A program made the translations under genes and the position numbers. The notes beneath the pieces are model-generated. The model searched no databases. It had not been told where the DNA came from and saw only the letters and a list, made by a program, of their open reading frames with translations. DNA of 64,000 nt from Allium sativum (lineage: Eukaryota; Streptophyta; Magnoliopsida; Asparagales; Amaryllidaceae). Location of the stretch: positions 806,417,160-806,481,159 of the forward strand of contig CM060919.1 of NCBI GenBank assembly GCA_030737875.1. The letters run 5' to 3'. This document shows positions 57,511-64,000 of the stretch, piece by piece. Position 1 is the first letter of the stretch. The number at the start of each line of letters is the position of its first letter.

Positions 57511-58425
57511 CTATTTAAATGGAAGAAAATGAAAAGAAGGAAAAATAAAAAAAATGAAAAATGAATGAAATGCAGACTCCCCCCACACTAGAACTAAACA
57601 GTGTCCACACTGTAAACGTTTCCTAAATTTGAAAGATCTTACCCAAAGGTGAATGAGATGCAAAAATATTTGAAGAATGAAATGAAGTTTAGCCACTATA
57701 TGTGAATGAAAATTATATGTACGATGATATATGTGTTTGCGGTGCACACGATGCAAAGAAATCCACCAACTTTTTCCCCCACACTTGGTTCTTGCCCTAT
57801 GAGTCCCATTCCCATTATGTCTAGGCATGTTTTCTAATAAGCAAAGGTTTTCGAAAACCATCTCATCTTTATACCTAGATTTATAGTCCAGTAGATAAAT
57901 ATCCAGGGTCGTCCTAACAAGAAGTTTTTCAATCAAGCCAACATTCCAAAAGTAATTCATGTGCTCAACAAATTTATCAGTGTAATTGTTCAAAATTTTG
58001 TGATCGTATATAAATTCAGTGAAATTAGAAATCTGAGTGTTGTTCAAGACTATGTGATCACATTTCTCATCATTAGCTGACAACGTATTTTCGACACTGA
58101 CAATTTCAGGTTCGTTTGAAATTTTCTCAAAGTTAAAATTTTCGAACTCGTGATGTGAATCCACTTCTTCCTCATTTGGCAACTCATCCTCATACAATCT
58201 AAAGAATTCATGTTCGTCCAAATCCATTTCCACTTCTGAGTTTTTGAAAAAATCAACATTTTCATTTTGTTCAATTTCAAAATTTTCAGGTTTCTCGTAG
58301 TTTGAAAGAGAAAGATCAAAATCCAAGCTTAAATCTTTTTTCTGAAAAGAGTTGAAGTCCAAATCGTTTGTTGAATTTTGAAAAACTTCATCAAGATGAT
58401 TATTCTCAATTTCCAAAGTCGTTAT
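57511..58425 (-). CDS. E2 ORF2, acidic protein of unknown function (no clear start)
   Basis: About 300 codons are open directly after the ORF1 stop and in the same frame, with only three codons between that stop and the first TTG. The first in-frame ATG is about 60 codons in, so translation may depend on passing the ORF1 stop. The first half is rich in Asp, Glu, Phe and Asn. The second half has EIVSVENTLSANDEKCDHIV and KFVEHMNYFWNV and is largely shared with the broken E1 copy. The last 80 residues, after CLLENMPRHNGNG, run through a G-rich motif and may not be real coding. No domain is recognised. Confidence 0.5.
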   Translation of the reverse strand: MTTLEIENNHLDEVFQNSTNDLDFNSFQKKDLSLDFDLSLSNYEKPENFEIEQNENVDFFKNSEVEMDLDEHEFFRLYEDELPNEEEVDSHHEFENFNFEKISNEPEIVSVENTLSANDEKCDHIVLNNTQISNFTEFIYDHKILNNYTDKFVEHMNYFWNVGLIEKLLVRTTLDIYLLDYKSRYKDEMVFENLCLLENMPRHNGNGTHRARTKCGGKSWWISLHRVHRKHIYHRTYNFHSHIVAKLHFILQIFLHLIHLWVRSFKFRKRLQCGHCLVLVWGESAFHSFFIFFIFPSFHFLPFK

Positions 58426-59121
58426 TTAAAAATTTTCAATGTCAGTAAGAGTTGAATTATTTTCTGATTCATCGCTTGTTTGAATTTGATGTTGTTGCTC
58501 TCGTTGCTCTTTCAAAGTTGTCAATAAACAAAGAAGTTCCTCAGCCCTCTCACTAAGATTGTTAAGATGATATTCTTCAGAATTGTTGATTTGAGAGCTC
58601 TCATTTTGGATGTCTTGATTCTCAACATTATAGCCCACATCAATTTCACAATCAAAATTATTTCCAAAGTTATAGTTGTTTGAATTTTCAGAAAAAGGAC
58701 AAGGATATTGGAAATCATTTTGATTATAAAAATTATGTTCATAACCAAAATTGTTAAAATTTGAGGGAAAATTGCAATTTTGGTTAGTTTCAAGATGTTG
58801 ATATGGGCTATAATTTTGAAAATTTTGGTTTACAACCCCATATTGACGTGGATCAAGGCTGTATTGGGATTCAAAGCTATTTTGATGTGGATCTGACCCA
58901 TAATCGAAATTATTGAAATTTGAATTGAAATCACAATTTTGATTATATCCATGGTTTTGAAAATGTTGGTCAATTGGAAAATTTTGAAAATTGGCATCGG
59001 GCTCACGAAATTTTGGAAAATTTTGCCTCATGAGTTGTAATTCAAAATCATACTCTTCAAGAGGACGTCTACTCTGACTATTATCCCACATTTCTCTCAA
59101 GGACTTTTTTGAATCAGACAT
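58426..59121 (-). CDS. E2 ORF1, Asn/Gln/Phe-rich protein of unknown function
   Basis: This intact frame of 231 codons starts at MSDSKKSLREMWDNSQSRRP. It is collinear with E1 ORF1 along its whole length: a conserved N-terminus with ELQLMRQNFPKFREP, then a long Asn/Gln/Phe/Tyr-rich domain (NFNNFGYEHNFYNQNDFQYP), then a Glu/Gln-rich helical tail. E1 has about 14 extra residues in the tail, an in-frame difference. The frame is kept intact in both elements although the leaders have diverged widely, which suggests selection on the protein. It could be a Gag analogue, but no capsid or zinc-knuckle motif is visible. Confidence 0.65.
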   Translation of the reverse strand: MSDSKKSLREMWDNSQSRRPLEEYDFELQLMRQNFPKFREPDANFQNFPIDQHFQNHGYNQNCDFNSNFNNFDYGSDPHQNSFESQYSLDPRQYGVVNQNFQNYSPYQHLETNQNCNFPSNFNNFGYEHNFYNQNDFQYPCPFSENSNNYNFGNNFDCEIDVGYNVENQDIQNESSQINNSEEYHLNNLSERAEELLCLLTTLKEQREQQHQIQTSDESENNSTLTDIENF

Positions 59122-61541
59122 TTTAAAGAAGTCACGGCAAGACAGAAATTATTCTCAGTTCAAATAATATAAAATATTAAGTTGTGCTCTTTTAATTGAC
59201 TAACTCAATTAGAAGGGGTAAGAGGGTCTTATGGTCGTTCACGTATAGTATAAATACTAAGGGATACGACCAATGTTTTACGGGTAGTATGCAACCTTTT
59301 TTGCTAATAGTTCAATAAATTGAACTACTATATACCCGCGATCCAATTATACGAGACAGTCAACTTCACAAAGCACCACTTTTCAATTATATTATTTTGA
59401 AATATCCAGTCAAATTCAATTGTTGAAAAACGATGGGATTGATGATAGTAGCAATGGAAACTTCAATTCACAACAACGAGACAGAGTAATTGCATAAATT
59501 AAAAATTGTATATAGCAAGCCGCTGCCCCTGCAGAAGATTTTTACAAGCAATTTCTATGTTTTCAGAACAGCAGAGCACCTGTAGAGTTTAGAGAATTTT
59601 ACAGTCGGTGTATAACAGTCCGTCCAGAGATTGAATAGCTTCAATGATTAAAATCAGAGTGTTCGCAAATTACTTGACTTCTGAATTTCTTGATTGATTT
59701 CCTAAATTCTCATCTGTGCTTCGGCCTTTGAACCGTTGTTTGATTTCACTTTTTTTTTAAGCAATTAAAAAAAAGACTAACCAGACCAAAAAACAGAAAT
59801 AACACCAACAATCACGCACCAAAAAGAATTGCTGAACCACTAATGCAAGACCCACGCACCGAATAAAAGCCAATATGGGTTCCCTTTTTTTCTAATTAAA
59901 TCAAGTCCTTTCCAGAAAACCAGAAGACAATATTTTCTTCCAAAAATCAACGAGATGATCTTCCACTTTTTTTGGCAAACTCAACAAATCAGAAAACAAA
60001 ACGCATCCAATTTATTTATTTTGAACTGACTAAAACTAGTAAAAAGCCCCCAAACCCTCTAAACTTAAACGCAAAAACAAAAATCTTTTCCCCAAAAAAA
60101 AACGAATGGAGCAAAATTTCAGCGCCCCTTTTTTTTAATCGGCTTTAGGGTTGATTACGATTTCCGGTTGTTGAGCAGTTCTTTGAAATCGGGTTTCTGA
60201 ATAGAAGCAGGTATTCCCAGTGATGTTTTCGAGGCTGATGGACGGAAGTGGTTTCGGAAATTCAGGCGGGTTTGGCAATTACTGTGTGATGATGGGGTTT
60301 TCAAGGTGGAAGAACGTGGGAGGAAACGGATTGTGGTCAGTTGTTGATTGGGATGTACGGTTTTGCGATGAGGGGTTCCGCCAATTGAATTTGTGGACTG
60401 TGTGGTTTCAATGGTTGACGGGAGGAAATGGTTTTGCACATAACGTGTATATATGGTGAGGGATTTTTTTTGTTGTAGATTCCGGTGTGGTTTTTTTTTG
60501 GGACTGGCTTGAAAATTGGTGATGGACCTGATAGTGTTGTGGTGATCGACCACAAAGCAGTGGCTGTTTGAATCGGTGAGGGGTTGACGGGCTGAAAGAT
60601 GGTATCAGATCTTTGGAGCACGGTGATGATTGCTGTTGTTTGAGACTGTAGGGTGGATCTGAAGTGGGACAAATTTGTGAAGTCGGGCTGATGTTGTGGT
60701 TGAAGCTGAGGGAGGGAATTTGTTTTTGGAAGTTGCGACTTGTGTCCGATGGTACAAAAAAATGGGGGACGATGTATGTAGATGAACAATGGTGGGGATG
60801 GAGTTGATTGTGGATCACGGTTTGTAGAAGATTTGTGGAGGCTAGCAGAGTTTGTTTGAGTACTGGATGGCAATTTGTTGTGAATGGCGAGAGGAAGGAC
60901 GGTGGCTTATGAAGGATTGTTTTGTGACTGGGTGCGATTGATTTATGAAGGAGGTGTCAGATGGCGATCTGGAAGTTTGTTGCGTGAGAATGATTGTTGT
61001 GTGGTGTTTTGCAAGATTGGGTAGTTGATGAAACTTTTGGGGACTGTTGTTTCGGTAAAGAGGATGGGTTTGGCAAGCGAGAGATGGTAAGGAGATGGTA
61101 GGAATTTGTGAAGCGTTCGATGGTGAAATTGGGAGGGTGATGGGCGTACGTATGTGTAGTTTGGCAAAGGGGAAAGGTTGTTGTGTGGCAAGAAGAAAGA
61201 ACGAAGATAGGAAAAGGAATCTTTGTATTAATTTTTATTTTTTTAGAGAAAACTTGTACAAGAGGGAAAGAAATCAATGTAAAAGAAAAGAAATAAATGA
61301 AAAGAAGGAACGAGATTGTGCTGAAAAGAGGAAAGAATGGTGAAAGGAAAGAAAGGGAAGAAATCGAAGAAATTTGGCAAAAAAAAATTTCTCTTGATTA
61401 GTGGATGATAATACCAATATAATTAATATACCAAAGCACTGGTCAAGATTTTTTTTTCTATATATACAAGACGACATAAGGAAATAAAAAAAAACTAACA
61501 CGAATCAGAAATCGAATAAATAACAAAATTTAATCGTTACC
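59122..61541 (-). other. E2 leader
   Basis: The region next to ORF1 (59150-59400) matches E1. From about 59750 to 61500 the minus strand is C/T/A-rich and allows overlapping frames rich in Pro, Ser and Thr (for example 60337-60873). These have no counterpart in E1 and no domain, so I do not call them genes. Confidence 0.6.
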
Positions 61542-61559
61542 TCCCCGGCAACGGCGCCA
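61542..61559 (-). other. E2 primer-binding site
   Basis: TCCCCGGCAACGGCGCCA on the plus strand is the reverse complement of the Athila-type primer site found in E1. Confidence 0.9.
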
Positions 61560-61565
61560 AAAACT

Positions 61566-62500
61566 TGATCGTCGCTTTCCTATGAATTCGAAAAGCGCGA
61601 ATTTTAAATTAAATTACTGCAAGCGCACAGGTGTGTAGCATACAGGTCGAACACAGGGAGGTAAATTAAAATCAAATTATTTATCTAATCTCTTAGGCGA
61701 GTTAGACGTAGCCTGGAGATTTTGTTGAAATAAAAACAAACTGAAATTGCGAACTTAGGATTATCGTTGAATCTAATCAACGATTGATCACTAAAGAAAG
61801 TAAATTGCAAAACAAGAACAACAATGCAGAAAATAAAAGTGCAGAATAAGAAGAACAACAAAAATAAAATTAGGATTGTCGTTGAAACTAATCAAACGAC
61901 TAATCACTAATGAAACAAATGTAAAATACAATTGGTGCTCTTCCAAAACTAATTGTGAAGACAACACCTATTGCTAAGAAAGAAAAATGCAGAAATAGTA
62001 AAAAGGAAGAACTTTTATTAATGGAGAAGAGAATACAGAATAATGGATAGGACGGTGGCTACAATGACATTACAAGGGTATTTATAGGATAGATAGCCAA
62101 ACCCTAACCCTAACCCTAACACAATGATAGATGGGCCTTATGGAATTCACCAAAAGAGTTTACAATGAGAGTCTCAATAGGCCTTAGTTAAATCTATTAA
62201 ATTTTTGGCCTTTCTTCTTTTCCTCTTGGTTCTTTGACAAGCCTCCTTTAATTTGAGATGTGCATGGCCTCTAAATCAGTTATTTTCTTGTCCAACAGCA
62301 ACCAGATGTGGGATCTTCATCTACAATTCTTCAAAATGCAAATACACAGCAATTTGATCTCTATTTCTCTACTTTTCTGTTTGCATGAGGGATGGGTTGG
62401 AATATCTGTAAAAGTGACAAAACAATACCCTAGTAATATTTATTTATATACAAAAGATAAGATATAAGAGCATAGAAATAACACATTTCTATGTTAATCA
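61566..62500 (-). repeat. E2 5' LTR
   Basis: On the minus strand it starts TGATTAACATAG and ends AAAGCGACGATCA. TATAAATA lies at about 62079-62086 (minus). It contains three CCCTAA-type units near 62100, one more than the other LTR. Confidence 0.85.
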
Positions 62501-62505
62501 ATAGG

Positions 62506-63792
62506 CTACGGGTAACACATGTATTTATGCTATACAATTAATCATTTTGAATTACAAATTGGTAAAATTTTCATATAAGGCTGAGCAAGTAATAAAAATA
62601 CAAAGCAATAACAGCCATAAGCATGTCAAATATACATGGTCTAAGCATCAAGGCGAATAACATGAATCATGTAGGGTGCTTCAGATTTGCCCAAACCAAG
62701 CAAATGAAATGAAATAGATGTGTGCATCGATTTATAATAAGGTATATGTGAGATCAGGTTTCAAAACAAGAGTATACTCTAGAAATTTTTCACATGGGCA
62801 GGGTGTTCGATTCTAAGGCAAGGCAACAGGGTAAAATGCTAAACATACCCAATAATATCAAACAACTTGTATACAACATGAATATTCACACACGTTTCGC
62901 TATTCACATGTATACCAAGTTTAAACCGCTGATTTCAATGGCATAAATATGTCCAGAATTAACCAAGATGTCGATACAAACTAAGATCAACGTCCATGTT
63001 CACACTTGAAATGCCTACTAAAAATACATGTATACATATATGAATATATGTATATACACATACAACTTCGAGTGTGCAAATGTTCAAGTCAAAGCAGGTT
63101 GGCCAGTGACATTTCAGGAACAAAAAATGACAGTAACAAACATGCAATAGGAGAAAATCAACCACCATAAAGCAGCCAAATTTAAACAATAACTATTTTG
63201 TTTCTATAGCATCAAACTTGGAAACTTGAAATAAGTTTAATCATGAGAGGGAACTCACATTAAATCGACGAAGAAGGCGTGGGCGATGGATTTAGGTGCA
63301 GGTGGTAGCTGCTGGGCTCCAGGTCCAAGCACAGACATTGGTTGAGTTATTCCCTGCGTTTCCTTTAGGCACGAGTTCTAGGTCTGAACGAAGTGAGGGA
63401 CGAAGGTTTTGGTGGCTGAAATTCGGAAATGTTGACCTGGGCGGTGGCGGTCTCGAAGAGGCGGAGCGATTTAGTGGAGGTACGAATTTGGATGGACGAC
63501 CATTAATTTGGGTGTAGGGTTTTCTTCGGCTGGTAATAGAAATGAGGAGAGATGGAGAATGAAAAAGAAAAGGATGGAGAGCATAAAAGAAATGGTGAAA
63601 AGATAAAGAAAAAACAGGGTAAAATAAGAGTACAAGGGACAAGCATTAATTCATTTCAGAAAGTATTAGACAAGTGTAAAAAAATTCAAAAAATATTTGC
63701 CAAGTGTTAAATTTATTTCAGCCAAGTTAACAAGTGGCCCAAACTCAATAAAAAAATATTTTCTCAAGAGAGTATACCATTTTTTATACGAT
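62506..63792 (-). mobile_element. P element 5' LTR, piece right of E2
   Basis: This is collinear with 13570-14820, with about ten mismatches in the first 80 bases. It includes the proline-rich open frame (63292-63642, minus). It is interrupted at 63793 by F. Small insertions relative to the other copy near 63290-63390 extend the frame. Confidence 0.7.
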
Positions 63793-64000
63793 TGTAACAT
63801 CCCACAACTTTTACGATTCTAAAAGTTAAGTAATTAAGGACTAATTATTACTAAAGGATAAGCCGGATGTCGTATTTATTACCATTGCGAAGGTCTTTCC
63901 GAAACGATCAGTTTGATATATATTCATATATATATATATTTGAAATTATCATTTACAAGATATTTTTTTTAGAATGAAAGATACGTACATGAAACCATTA
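63793..64000 (+). mobile_element. Element F, start of another LTR
   Basis: TGTAACATCCCACAAC begins abruptly inside P LTR sequence (ATTTTTTATACGAT). The homologous P copy at 14805-14825 continues with different sequence. Only 208 bases are visible, so type and orientation rest on the TGTAACATCCC start. Confidence 0.55.

Larger units (their letters stand above)
55382..62500 (-). mobile_element. Element E2, Athila-like non-autonomous LTR retrotransposon
   Basis: LTRs are at 55382-56308 (3') and 61566-62500 (5'). The minus-strand primer site is 61542-61559, TGGCGCCGTTGCCGGGGA. Target duplicates ATAGG are at 55377-55381 and 62501-62505. It is the same family as E1, in the opposite orientation, and at the same position in the other P LTR. 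It encodes the two conserved frames and no pol. Confidence 0.9.

Noticed and set aside
60155..61343. Several overlapping Pro/Ser/Thr-rich frames up to 178 codons
   Set aside because: They lie in the E2 leader, overlap each other in different frames, lack any domain and have no counterpart in E1.

Overview
This window is plant nuclear DNA. It is almost entirely a stack of nested LTR retrotransposons with no recognisable single-copy host gene. Plant origin is indicated by Ty3/gypsy-type LTRs opening TGTAACACCCCG or TGTAACGACC, primer-binding sites TGGTATCAGAGC (initiator tRNA-Met) and TGGCGCCGTTGCCGGGGA (Athila-like), plant GRF zinc-finger coding sequence, and very high AT content. The species cannot be told from the sequence.

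Layout. I use private labels. The scaffold is one old minus-strand element, P. Its 3' LTR is in pieces at 6175-6731 and 13570-15423. Its gene-free interior is 15424-19158. Its 5' LTR is in pieces at 19159-19244, 46401-46932, 54616-55381 and 62506-63792, continuing past the window. Everything else was inserted into P. W (1-6174) is a plus-strand element whose two LTR copies are joined by a tiny deleted interior. E1 (6732-13564, +) and E2 (55382-62500, -) are related Athila-like non-autonomous elements. They sit in the two P LTRs at the same base, in opposite orientations. C (19245-46395, +) entered the P 5' LTR, B (22988-42737, -) entered just after the primer site of C, and A (29105-39692, +) entered an LTR of B. 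D (46933-54610, -) is a Tat-type gag-only element carrying a DNA transposon, T (about 51118-53746), which contains a decayed GRF zinc-finger gene. F begins at 63793 and runs off the window. Five-base target duplications support A (gaaac), B (ttacc), C (ttaca), D (cgtat/tgtat), E1 and E2 (both atagg). The insertion order P, then C, then B, then A can be read directly.

Coding content. No reverse transcriptase, RNase H or integrase reading frame was found, so every retroelement here looks non-autonomous. Gag survives in C (frameshift, stop, one intact CCHC knuckle), B (remnant knuckles) and D (broken into frames). E1 and E2 encode a conserved Asn/Gln/Phe-rich protein followed by an acidic reading frame. 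I do not recognise either.

Most unusual signal. The long LTRs of W, C, B and A share a tandem pair of about 90-base modules. Their arms pair, and the paired bases co-vary between elements. In A, B and C the modules lie downstream of a TATA box, so they should be in the RNA leader. They are followed by long runs of short hairpins and by a conserved pyrimidine tract plus AG near the LTR end that resembles a splice acceptor. Together this suggests a structured, possibly spliced, leader shared by these non-autonomous families.
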